64,000 bases of DNA from Comamonadaceae bacterium (GTDB taxonomy: Bacteria; Pseudomonadota; Gammaproteobacteria; Burkholderiales; Burkholderiaceae_C), in assembly GCA_947476285.1 (NCBI GenBank), contig CANJPU010000012.1, forward strand, positions 18,986-82,985, given 5' to 3'. Positions 43,181 through 50,840 of the stretch are shown piece after piece (position 1 is the first letter of the stretch; each line of letters begins with the position of its first letter). The notes under the pieces are model-generated. The model was not told the DNA's origin, searched no databases, and saw nothing but the letters and a program-made list of their open reading frames with translations. The position numbers and the translations under genes are program-made.

Positions 43181-43869
43181 TTCATCCCCAACTGAGTTGG
43201 CACCTGCATGCCTGCGCCAAAAAATCCGGCCAGATCAAAATCTTGCCCCACGCCCATCGCGTCCAGGTTGGCATTGACATTCATCTTGGACACCGTGATG
43301 GCGTCCAAGGGCATTTGCGCGGCACGCTCTGCCAGCTCCATGGCGCGCGCATGCACCTGGTCATTTGGCACCGCCAAGTTGACCAGACCCATCTCTTCTG
43401 CTTCTCGCACCGTCAGTGGCTCGGCGCTGAGCAGCCATGCCTTGGCACGGTCCAGCCGCATGGTCAGCGCGGCCATCATGAAGTTGGCCGAGGGCACCAC
43501 ATCAAAGGGCGAAGGCATGTTCGACGCGATGTCGGCCACCGTGATGTCAGCGTAAAGGCCGATCAACGCGCCCATGGGCCCGATCGGCCCATGCAACTGC
43601 GCGATCACCGGCTTTCTGCAAAACACCATGGTCTGGTAGAGGCCGGCCGGCCCGAGGTAAGTGCCGAGCGGGCTGCTTGGCGGCACGGGCTGCGCCGATG
43701 TGGCTGACGGCAACACCTGCAAGACAATGACTTTGACCGAATCGTCCGCGGCCAGGCGCAGCAGCTCGTTGCACAAGTGCTCGCCAGCGGCCCTGTTCTG
43801 CAAGGCCAGCAGCTCGGCGTTCTCGATGGTGATGATGGCGACGGGTGAGGTGGGGGATGGGGTGTTCAT
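43177..43869 (-). CDS. divergent crotonase-family protein, second of three
   Basis: A 230-residue protein with a reduced crotonase core. IITIENAELLALQNRAAGEHL replaces the usual NRP segment, the FSAG-type oxyanion loop is missing, and the second loop reads LHGPIGPMGALIGLYADITVAD. It is short for the family (about 255-260) and may be a non-catalytic subunit of a complex with its neighbours. Overlaps the following gene by 4 bp; 9 bp after the preceding gene. Confidence 0.72.
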   Translation of the reverse strand: MNTPSPTSPVAIITIENAELLALQNRAAGEHLCNELLRLAADDSVKVIVLQVLPSATSAQPVPPSSPLGTYLGPAGLYQTMVFCRKPVIAQLHGPIGPMGALIGLYADITVADIASNMPSPFDVVPSANFMMAALTMRLDRAKAWLLSAEPLTVREAEEMGLVNLAVPNDQVHARAMELAERAAQMPLDAITVSKMNVNANLDAMGVGQDFDLAGFFGAGMQVPTQLGMK

Positions 43870-43878
43870 GAATTGCGC

Positions 43879-44772
43879 TCAAACATCATGGTGAGACTTA
43901 CCCCGCTGGCGCTCTTCTTGTTGCAACGCTGCCTTGATGCCGCCGGTGCGAGCGGTCTTGAAGAAGTTGTGTTCGTCCGCGCCTCTGCGAATGAAATGCG
44001 AAGACAAGAGGCCGCTGATCACCGGCACGTTGGAAGCCAGCAGAGATTCGCCAACGCGAATACGCGCCTTCAGGTAGGTGAGCAAACCGCTGGGCCGGGC
44101 CGCGATGCCCGCAGCCATGTCCTGCACATGCTCGGACAGCTTTTCCCTGGGCACAATGCTGTGCGCCATGCCAAAGCGGCGCGCCGCCTGCGCATCGATT
44201 GGACGGCCGGTGTAGCCGATCAGGCGCGCGGCCTTGGTTCCCAAAATGCGATTGAGGTGAATGCTGGCCGTGGCGCCGGCCGGGCCCATGAAGCTCGCCT
44301 CCAATGCGCCGAAACGCGCGTCTTCACTCACCACGATGAAATCGCAGCGCGAGGCCAGCAAGAAATACGACGCGGCCGCGCAATAGCCTTGCACCTGGGC
44401 GATGGTCACCTTGGCGCAGCGGTTGATCGCCTGGCCAAAGCCGGCACGCCCCCATGACAACTGGCTGTGATAGAGGTAGGCGTGGGTGAGGGTGAAGCGC
44501 TTGGTCTTGCCGCGCTGGCCCCAGTCTTCGTCGAGCTGCGCGCCGCTGGAAAAAGACGAGCCCACCGATTCAAAAATGATCACCCGCACATCGTCATCGG
44601 CTTCAAGCTGATGAATCAACTCGGTCATGCGGTCGCGCATGGGCACCGTGAGGGCGTTGCGCTTGTCGTCGCGGTTCAGGATGATGCGGCCAAAGCCCCG
44701 CGCCCGATCGATTTCACACAAGACTTGATGCTGCGCGGCCGCTATGTTCTCTGGCGATCCGTAATGGGTCAT
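43879..44772 (-). CDS. crotonase-family protein, first of three
   Basis: A 297-residue crotonase: GFGRIILNRDDKRNALTVPM, oxyanion loop SSFSSGAQLDEDWGQRGK, and VQGYCAAASYFLLASRCDFI with VSEDARFGALEASF. The glutamate in GALEASF could serve as a general base. The 60-70 C-terminal residues form the trimerisation helix. The order CaiB, three crotonases, synthetase suggests modification of a CoA-bound ring or branched acid. Confidence 0.82.
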   Translation of the reverse strand: MTHYGSPENIAAAQHQVLCEIDRARGFGRIILNRDDKRNALTVPMRDRMTELIHQLEADDDVRVIIFESVGSSFSSGAQLDEDWGQRGKTKRFTLTHAYLYHSQLSWGRAGFGQAINRCAKVTIAQVQGYCAAASYFLLASRCDFIVVSEDARFGALEASFMGPAGATASIHLNRILGTKAARLIGYTGRPIDAQAARRFGMAHSIVPREKLSEHVQDMAAGIAARPSGLLTYLKARIRVGESLLASNVPVISGLLSSHFIRRGADEHNFFKTARTGGIKAALQQEERQRGKSHHDV

Positions 44773-44807
44773 GCGTGACCTCGCTTCAGATTTGTGGGTG
44801 TGCTCAT

Positions 44808-45992
44808 TCAGACTATTCCTTCGCCGCGCATGCGGTCCAACTCTTCTTTGCCAATGCCCAGTGTGCCCAGCACCTGCGCCGTGTGTTCGCCCAAAGCCGG
44901 CGCACCCAAGGCATGGGTAGGCCGCTCGCCATTGATTTCAAAAGGTGCGCGCAACATGCGAATAGGGCCGGCATTGGATGGCACATCATTGGCGATCAGC
45001 GAGGGTTGCAGATCACCGAAGAATTCCATGGCCTCTTCTACTTCCAGCACTGGCGAGAAAGGCACGTCATGGCTGTCCAGCACAGCGATCCAGTGATCAA
45101 GTGTCTGCAGCTTCAGTTGCCCGCCCACGCTTTGGTCCAGCGCCTCGCGGTTCTTCACGCGATTGTTGTTGTTCTTGAAACGCTCGTCGGACACAAGCTG
45201 AGGTGACTCGATCGCATCGCACAGGCGTTCCCATGATTCCTGGTGGAACACACCCAGCACCACGAATTTTCCGTCGGAGGTTTCGTAGGCTCGGTAGGGT
45301 GCGAGCTGCGGATGCCCGCTGCCCAGACGGCGAAAACCTGGCGAGCCATTCAACACGCTGGCGCTGAAATTGGGCATGAGCGCGAAAGCCGCGTCGATCA
45401 GTGATGTCTTCACATGGGCGCCCTCGCCGGTGCGCTGCCTTTGAATGAAGGCGCTCAGGGTGGCGATGGTGGCCATGCACGCGGCCGACACATCGGTCAC
45501 AGGGGCACCGGCTTTGGCTGGCGGGCCCTTGGCCTCGCCGGTCAAGGCCATCAGGCCTGAGTACGCCTGCGCAGTGATGTCATTGCCCGAGCGGCGCTCG
45601 AAGCCCGGCACCGAACCGAAGGCCGACACCGAACAGTAGATGATGCTGGGCGCAACCTTCTTGATCTCATCGTATGACAGGCCCCAGTCATCGAGCACCC
45701 CTGCGGTGAAATTCTCGATCAGGATGTCGGTGTCCTTGCACAGCTTGAGCAAAATCTCGCGGCCTGTCTTCGTGCGCAGATCGAGCGTGACGCTCTTCTT
45801 GCCGCGATTGATCCCGAGGAAGTATCCGCTCTTGCCGTGAATGTAGTCATCGGTGAAGCGGATCAGGTCGCCGCGCTTGGGCTTCTCGATTTTGATGACA
45901 TCGGCGCCGAGGTCCGCCAGCATCATTGCGGCATACGGTGCGGCCAGCCCTGTGCCCAGATCGAGCACCCGCACGCCTTCGAGAATCGGCAT
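44808..45992 (-). CDS. CaiB/BaiF family III CoA-transferase
   Basis: A 394-residue family III CoA-transferase, moving CoA between carboxylates. N-terminal VRVLDLGTGLAAPYAAMMLA, DVIKIEKPKRGD, RGKKSVTLDLRTKTGR and the catalytic-aspartate region RRSGNDITAQAYSGLMALTG are clear. It is the first gene of the operon and lies 113 nt downstream of the shared operator. Donor and acceptor acids are unknown. Confidence 0.87.
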   Translation of the reverse strand: MPILEGVRVLDLGTGLAAPYAAMMLADLGADVIKIEKPKRGDLIRFTDDYIHGKSGYFLGINRGKKSVTLDLRTKTGREILLKLCKDTDILIENFTAGVLDDWGLSYDEIKKVAPSIIYCSVSAFGSVPGFERRSGNDITAQAYSGLMALTGEAKGPPAKAGAPVTDVSAACMATIATLSAFIQRQRTGEGAHVKTSLIDAAFALMPNFSASVLNGSPGFRRLGSGHPQLAPYRAYETSDGKFVVLGVFHQESWERLCDAIESPQLVSDERFKNNNNRVKNREALDQSVGGQLKLQTLDHWIAVLDSHDVPFSPVLEVEEAMEFFGDLQPSLIANDVPSNAGPIRMLRAPFEINGERPTHALGAPALGEHTAQVLGTLGIGKEELDRMRGEGIV

Positions 45993-46100
45993 CTGTCACC
46001 TCAGTTGAATATCAATTCGAAGGCGCCGAGCCTGCATGCCAGACATGCGCAGCAGGTGCCGACACCACGCCCGTGAACCGGGGACGATCTTCGCCGCCAA

Positions 46101-46128
46101 ATAGTAGCACGTCGTGCTGTTTTTTCAA
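46101..46128 (-). promoter_or_regulatory. selenoprotein-operon promoter with shared operator
   Basis: On the minus strand TTGAAA (46128-46123) and TACTAT (46106-46101) are 16 bp apart. The spacer holds AGCACGACGTGCT (46118-46106), a 13-bp dyad with perfect 6-bp arms. Distance to the first start codon is the same as at the transporter-operon promoter. Confidence 0.68.
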
Positions 46129-46318
46129 AAGTGCGCCACCCCTTGACAGCGCTACGCTGATCCCTTGTTCGGCCGGCGTGCACCCTGCGTTCATGCTCTG
46201 CTGTGCCCATCCCCGTCAGTCCATACAATGACACGCTGTAAACGACCCCGTACCATCGGACCCTTGTATTTATCATCCCCCACCGTTACCTGAATGGGGC
46301 ACAGCATGTTGCCATCGT

Positions 46319-46903
46319 ATGACCGCAGAGTTCGAGAAATCCCGAGGTTCACACGAAGACGTAATCGAGCAGCACAACCGATTCCACACCGTGCGATTTG
46401 CCGGGACGGACTGGAACCTTGCTCACCTCAATTCATTTTCAATCCGCTTAGTGATCGAAGTTGGTTTGAGCGTCGACGTCGTTGTCCTGTTCAGTTGCCA
46501 TTGTTTCACCCACGCCGTAGAACACGACCCACGAAGCCCGATCCCTGTCAGTGAGCTCTATTGGGATGGCCGAGAGCGACGAGTCCTCAACGAGGAGCGG
46601 TACAGACTCTCGAGGAAGTATCTGCCGGAACTGATCCGTGAACTACCCCGCCGCCAAATTCGAGTTGTGCCTGCGCGAGGAAATTATTTCACGCTGGAGT
46701 TAGTAGCCGCATCCGGCGAAACAAAGCATTACGCGGTGTTCTTTGAGGTGAAGAAGGACAAGACACGCAAGAAAAGGCTTCTCCTGCGTGTCCAGAGCGC
46801 ATACCCAGTTGAGAAACTGGACAAACGGCATACATCTGCGAAAAAGGTCAATTTCACAGTCCTTCTTCGCGCAACATACCAAGGCAGAAGAATTCGCGGC
46901 TGA
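46319..46903 (+). CDS. hypothetical protein
   Basis: A 194-residue soluble, basic protein that I do not recognise. The N-terminal half is mixed (RFAGTDWNLAHLNSFSIRLV); the C-terminal half has KHYAVFFEVKKDKTRKKRLLLRVQ... and ends in a lysine/arginine-rich tail. Base composition is visibly lower in GC than the neighbours, which suggests horizontal transfer. It is monocistronic: a strong palindrome begins 7 bp after the stop. No clear Shine-Dalgarno sequence. Confidence 0.6.
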   Translation: MTAEFEKSRGSHEDVIEQHNRFHTVRFAGTDWNLAHLNSFSIRLVIEVGLSVDVVVLFSCHCFTHAVEHDPRSPIPVSELYWDGRERRVLNEERYRLSRKYLPELIRELPRRQIRVVPARGNYFTLELVAASGETKHYAVFFEVKKDKTRKKRLLLRVQSAYPVEKLDKRHTSAKKVNFTVLLRATYQGRRIRG

Positions 46904-46909
46904 CAAAGA

Positions 46910-46935
46910 CAACGGCCGCCATATGGCGGCCGTTG
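46910..46935. terminator. 26-bp perfect palindrome after the hypothetical gene
   Basis: Each 13-nt half, CAACGGCCGCCAT and ATGGCGGCCGTTG, is the exact complement of the other, with no unpaired loop base. It follows the stop codon closely and probably acts as a terminator or mRNA end, though there is no U-tract. Confidence 0.5.
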
Positions 46936-47147
46936 CATGTGAGGCTCTCTATCGCTTTCGCGACTTCCCACTCCAGGTGGGACCCTTTCGGGCGGCGCTG
47001 CCTTTTGCACTCACGCATATGGCAGATCTTCAGGGTGACTATACATGAAAACCTCACCTCAGTGCAACTCACCGCCAAAGCTCGCTTTTACAGAGTCAAG
47101 GGACGCAGTCAATAATAACCGCTGATACATTATGGTTATAAAGCTCA

Positions 47148-47209
47148 GGTACGCCCAGCCAGGAATGCTGTGCTTCGTCGGAAGCACAGCATTCCTGGCT
47201 GGGCGTACC
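47148..47209. repeat. 62-nt hairpin with a 29-bp perfect stem
   Basis: Arms 47148-47176 and 47181-47209 are exact reverse complements over 29 bp, beginning GGTACGCCCAGCC and closing on a 4-nt GTCG loop. No adjacent T-run or transposase is seen. Such length exceeds ordinary terminators. Confidence 0.8.
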
Positions 47210-47374
47210 GAATTCGATTGTTCATTCATCCCCCAACCCCACCGAGTACCCCACCGAGGAAATTTGCCCCTTGATCTCTTCGAAACGGATTTGCCAAGCA
47301 ACATACCAGCTCGCTTCTTCGCCCACATCCGGTAGCCAAACAGGATGCATTCTGCCAAGCGTAGCCCAAAGCGA

Positions 47375-47689
47375 CTACTGGCAAATCATCATCGGTGGGA
47401 CGCCCACCCCCGCATTCATTTGGTGGCAAATTGTAGGGCGGGAACCAGTCGATTGCGCAGGCTGCGCTGGTACGGGGTTGGGCGTATAAGTGTAGAGACT
47501 TCTGCAGTCTAATCCCCGTCGACCCACTTCCTGTAAAACGGCGGAACTGGGTCCGTAGTATTCTCGCGGCGTTGCCGCCACGCACAGGGTTCGATCGTCA
47601 ATGCCGGTGAGTTCGGCAGGACTCAACGAGGAGGTATGCATGGGTGATCCTGCGGTCGCGATTAGTGTGTAGCTTGAAGCGCTAAGCAT
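47375..47689 (-). CDS. small protein of unknown function, possibly envelope-associated
   Basis: A 104-residue frame starting at ATG 47689, with GGAG 7-8 nt upstream. The middle, LTGIDDRTLCVAATPRE... EVGRRGLDC, resembles small bacterial surface or lipoprotein-like proteins that carry a 'D..LC ... E...RGLDC' pattern with two cysteines. The N-terminus is not a good lipobox. The C-terminal part is proline-rich. It is supported by start, pattern and length only. It lies in a gene-poor stretch between large hairpins. Confidence 0.45.
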   Translation of the reverse strand: MLSASSYTLIATAGSPMHTSSLSPAELTGIDDRTLCVAATPREYYGPSSAVLQEVGRRGLDCRSLYTYTPNPVPAQPAQSTGSRPTICHQMNAGVGVPPMMICQ

Positions 47690-47735
47690 AGTCAATCTCC
47701 AGATTAAGACGCCCAACGCATTTCAGGGGCGTTTG

Positions 47736-47762
47736 CGTTTACAAGGCACCTTCTTGTAAACG
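47736..47762. repeat. 10-bp inverted repeat upstream of the small gene
   Basis: CGTTTACAAG (47736-47745) and CTTGTAAACG (47753-47762) are exact complements with a 7-nt loop. It lies about 47 bp before the small minus-strand gene and could be an operator or terminator. Confidence 0.45.
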
Positions 47763-48179
47763 AAGGTGGGAGGCGATGTAATTGCGTTTCCGCCGCCCTG
47801 TGAAAACCATCAACAATGGAAGTGACGAATCAATTTGGAGCAACGCCGCCAGCATGACCTACAGCAAAGGCACTGGGTGATGGCGGGCTTGATCAAAAGC
47901 TTGCCGTAGAACGTCCACTCGAAAAACTTGGTCTGTCATCCTGGCCTCCGACTCGGGAGATCGGTCAGTCGGATCGGCTAACGCCATTTCCACATGACAG
48001 AGTGCCAGCGTGAAAAAATTACATCTCAGCGCATCCATCGCCCTGCTGAGCATGCAGGACTCCCACACACCCAATTCGCGCCAAGGACCGAGGAAACTCC
48101 TAAGTGACAAGGTGACAAGGCGCCAAAGGCAGTGACAGCCGGCCTCTGCCACAGCACAGCAGTGCGACGATGCAGTGCC
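47763..48179. other. gene-free stretch
   Basis: I see no supported gene, RNA or mobile element in these 417 bp. The minus-strand frame at 47859-48152 has no family pattern or ribosome-binding site. Confidence 0.5.
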
Positions 48180-48881
48180 TCAGGCCGCGCGAGCGCGACT
48201 GCTTCGTGTCTTAGCCGGCGCCGATGCGGATGCCGCTGCAGCGCGCTGCGCCTGCAGGTGCTTGCGCAATTCAGCCCAACCCTTTTCAATGTGCGTGCGA
48301 ATCGCCAACACGGCCTTGTCCGCATTGCGGGCAGCGACATGGCGCAGCAACAAGCGGTGCTCCTGCACCGCCCGGTCGGTTCGCCCGCCGAGTTTGTTGA
48401 TGACGTCGAAGGGATACTTGGCCCACAGAATCTTCACGAAATGGAAAGTCTGTGGCAGGTCGGCCTGCGCATAGAGCTGGCAATGAAAGCGGTAGTTCAC
48501 GCCGCGAGCGGCGGTGCGGCTACCCGAGGCCACGGCTTTCTCAAAGTCTTTTCCGATGACGGCGAGTTCGGCCAAGGCGGCATCGCCGATTCGCTCGACC
48601 GCGGCACGCACCAGGCGCTCTTCCAGCTGCACCCGCAATCCCAGGATGTCGTCCGAGGCTTCGTGCTCGAATGGCGCAACCATCACTCCGTGGTGCGACT
48701 CGCGGGTGACGTAGCCTTCAGCCTCCAGCAGCTTCAATGCCTCGCGCACCGGCGTGATGCTCAGCTTGAGCGTTTCGGCGATTTCAGCCTGCTTGAGCCG
48801 GCAACCACGCTCGAATTGTCCGCTGATGATGCCTTCGCGCAGGTAATCTGCGACCAGGTCCTCCTTGGTACGGTATTCCAT
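48180..48881 (-). CDS. GntR-family regulator (FCD subgroup)
   Basis: A 233-residue regulator: winged helix KEDLVADYLREGIISGQFER with LSITPVREALKLLEAEGYVT (residues 5-60), FCD domain with the metal-binding pattern (LRVQLEERLVRAAVE; NYRFHCQLYAQA; EHRLLLRHVAA) and an alanine-rich basic tail. It borders the 48.9-62.6 kb acyl-CoA system, which has no other regulator, so it is the likely reader of the 17-mer at 49830 and 62623. ATG 48881 is the only reasonable start. Confidence 0.87.
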   Translation of the reverse strand: MEYRTKEDLVADYLREGIISGQFERGCRLKQAEIAETLKLSITPVREALKLLEAEGYVTRESHHGVMVAPFEHEASDDILGLRVQLEERLVRAAVERIGDAALAELAVIGKDFEKAVASGSRTAARGVNYRFHCQLYAQADLPQTFHFVKILWAKYPFDVINKLGGRTDRAVQEHRLLLRHVAARNADKAVLAIRTHIEKGWAELRKHLQAQRAAAASASAPAKTRSSRARAA

Positions 48882-48951
48882 GCAAACCTCGTTCTTCTGC
48901 TTTGATTGTAGATCGGATGTATGCCTGCAAATCCCCGTCAGGTGCTTGGAG

Positions 48952-49662
48952 CTAAAGCGAACGCCTGCGAACCGATTCGCGAGCGGCCAGCAAACCCTCG
49001 CGCAAGGGCATATTCACCGTGTCCACGAACAAGCGCTTGGTGCCGCGCATCGTGGCCCTGTCATGGCCGGCGAATGTGCGTGCGAAGGCCCGCGCCTCAT
49101 CCAGGGCCTGACCATCGGGCACCACCCGGTTCACCAGCCCTTTTTCAAGTGCCTGCGCTGCCATCATGGGCTGGCCCAATGCCAGCATCTCGAAGGCCTC
49201 CTTGCGGCCAAGGCGGTGCTGCACATGCCCCATCACGCCGCTGGGCAACATGCCGTGAGCGATCTCGGGCAAGGCCAGCCGCGCGCTCTGGCCCATCACG
49301 GTGAAGTCCGATGCAATCGCAATCGAAACGCCCAGGCCAATGGCCGCGCCTTCCACTGCGCACACCACCGGCACATCGACTTCACCGAAGACTAGTTGCA
49401 ATTGAAGAAACACATCGGAGCGCCTGACCTTGGCCTGCGGATCATCGGCTTCGGCCTTGATCTCGGCCAGATCGGCGCCGGCGCAAAACAACTTGCCGTT
49501 GCCCCCGATCAGCACCGCACCCACCTGCGGATCACTATTGGCCTGGCGCAGTGCGTCTATCAGTGACTGCGCCAGCGCGGCATTCAATGCGTTGCGCCGA
49601 TCAGGTCGATTGAGAATCAGGGTGCGTACGCCATCGGCGTCGGGCAAGATAGTCAAATCCAC
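48952..49662 (-). CDS. enoyl-CoA hydratase/isomerase
   Basis: A crotonase of 236 residues from GTG 49662 (AAGGA 6 nt upstream); ATG 49773 would add 37 residues with no family similarity. Motifs: VRTLILNRPDRRNALNAALA, oxyanion loop GNGKLFCAGADLAEIK, and EGAAIGLGVSIAIASDFTVM, with ARLALPEIAHGMLPSGV. It hydrates or isomerises enoyl-CoA intermediates, probably those of the large operon to its right. It is 70 bp from the GntR start on the same strand. Confidence 0.83.
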   Translation of the reverse strand: MDLTILPDADGVRTLILNRPDRRNALNAALAQSLIDALRQANSDPQVGAVLIGGNGKLFCAGADLAEIKAEADDPQAKVRRSDVFLQLQLVFGEVDVPVVCAVEGAAIGLGVSIAIASDFTVMGQSARLALPEIAHGMLPSGVMGHVQHRLGRKEAFEMLALGQPMMAAQALEKGLVNRVVPDGQALDEARAFARTFAGHDRATMRGTKRLFVDTVNMPLREGLLAARESVRRRSL

Positions 49663-49829
49663 TTCGAGTCCTTCGGTGTCTAGGTGAAGCCTGGCCAGAG
49701 CCCCGATCGCGTGCACCGGGGCCGCGTGGCGCCGGCAGGAGAGATACGCCAATTCTATCGGTGACTCGTGCATCTGGGAGGCTGTTGACTTAAGGGATTC
49801 CCCCTTCGGGCACGAGCCGGATACGGGCA

Positions 49830-49846
49830 TAGAATGCATTTTATTT
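49830..49846 (+). promoter_or_regulatory. 17-mer operator candidate, site A
   Basis: ATAGAATGCATTTTATT, centred on the palindrome AATGCATT. It ends 16 bp before the Bug receptor start, in the gap divergent from the hydratase gene. The identical 17-mer occurs at 62639-62623 on the other strand. Confidence 0.6.
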
Positions 49847-49862
49847 AGCGAGACCTTGCACC

Positions 49863-50840
49863 ATGCACTTTCTTGGACTTCTCCTTCGCCCGGGCCTGGC
49901 CGCTGCGCTGGCATGCAGTGCAGTGGCCGCGCTGGCCCAAGCCAATTTTCCAGACCGCACCATCCGCTTGATCGTGCCACTGGCAGCGGGCGGTGGCGGC
50001 GACATCGTGGCGCGCCTGATCGCGGGCAAGTTGACGCCGGTGCTGGGCCAGTCGGTGGTGGTTGACAACCGCGCCGGCGGCGCCTCAGTGATCGGCTCTG
50101 ACATGGTTGCCAAGGCCGCGCCGGACGGCTACACCCTGCTGATGGCCACCAGCAGCCATGTGATCAACGGCAGCCTGATCAAGCTTCCTTATGATTCGGT
50201 GAAAGATTTCGCTGGCGTCTCGTTGGTTGCCACCTCGCCCCTGATGCTGGTGGTCAATTCGAAGACACCGGTCAAGAGCGTGCCCGAGCTGATCGCGCTG
50301 GGCAAGGCCAGCCCAAAGGGCCTGACCTACGCCTCCAGCGGGCTGGGCGGCCTGCCCCACCTGAGCGGCGAGCTGCTGGCGCGCAGTGCCAATCTCAAAC
50401 TGGTGCATGTGCCCTACAAGGGCAGCGGCCCGGCCGAGTCCGATCTGCTGGGCGGGCAAATCGACATGTACTTCGCAAGCCCTTCCTCGGTGGTGCCCCA
50501 TGTCAAGAGCGGCGCGCTGCGGGCGCTGGCCATGACCGGTGCCAAGCGCTCGGCTGCGTTCCCGGAACTTCCCGCCATGTCGGAGTTCTATCCGGCGTTC
50601 GAGTCGGGCGCTGGCACGCTCTACGCCATCATCGCGCCAGCCGGCACGCCCCAGCCGGTGCTTGACAAGCTCAGCACTGCCATTCGTGGCGTCATCGATC
50701 AACCCGACGTCAAAGACAGACTCACAAGCCTGGGCGCCGACCTGGTGGGCAGCAACCCGGCGGACACCATGAAGTTCATCGACCAGCAAGTCAGACTCTG
50801 GGACAAGCTGGTCAAGGAAGCCAACATCAAGGCGAACTGA
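49863..50840 (+). CDS. Bug-family (TctC) solute-binding protein
   Basis: A 325-residue periplasmic receptor of the tripartite tricarboxylate transporter type, with signal peptide (cleavage after ALAQA, about residue 25), FPDRTIRLIVPLAAGGGGDI, the ligand loop KAAPDGYTLLMATSSH, and VPYKGSGPAESDLLGGQIDM. Bug proteins bind carboxylates through water bridges. No TctA/TctB membrane genes are in the window, which is usual in Burkholderiales. Its 3' end overlaps the converging acyl-CoA synthetase gene by 14 bp. Confidence 0.9.
   Translation: MHFLGLLLRPGLAAALACSAVAALAQANFPDRTIRLIVPLAAGGGGDIVARLIAGKLTPVLGQSVVVDNRAGGASVIGSDMVAKAAPDGYTLLMATSSHVINGSLIKLPYDSVKDFAGVSLVATSPLMLVVNSKTPVKSVPELIALGKASPKGLTYASSGLGGLPHLSGELLARSANLKLVHVPYKGSGPAESDLLGGQIDMYFASPSSVVPHVKSGALRALAMTGAKRSAAFPELPAMSEFYPAFESGAGTLYAIIAPAGTPQPVLDKLSTAIRGVIDQPDVKDRLTSLGADLVGSNPADTMKFIDQQVRLWDKLVKEANIKAN

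Noticed and set aside
47226..47585. 119-residue minus-strand frame
   Set aside because: Overlaps the better supported small gene at 47375-47689 in another frame and has no start signal.
47859..48152. 97-residue minus-strand frame
   Set aside because: No ribosome-binding site, no family pattern and unusual composition.
50827..50840. Overlap of two converging genes as an assembly error
   Set aside because: A 14-bp 3' overlap is common in compact genomes, and both proteins end normally.
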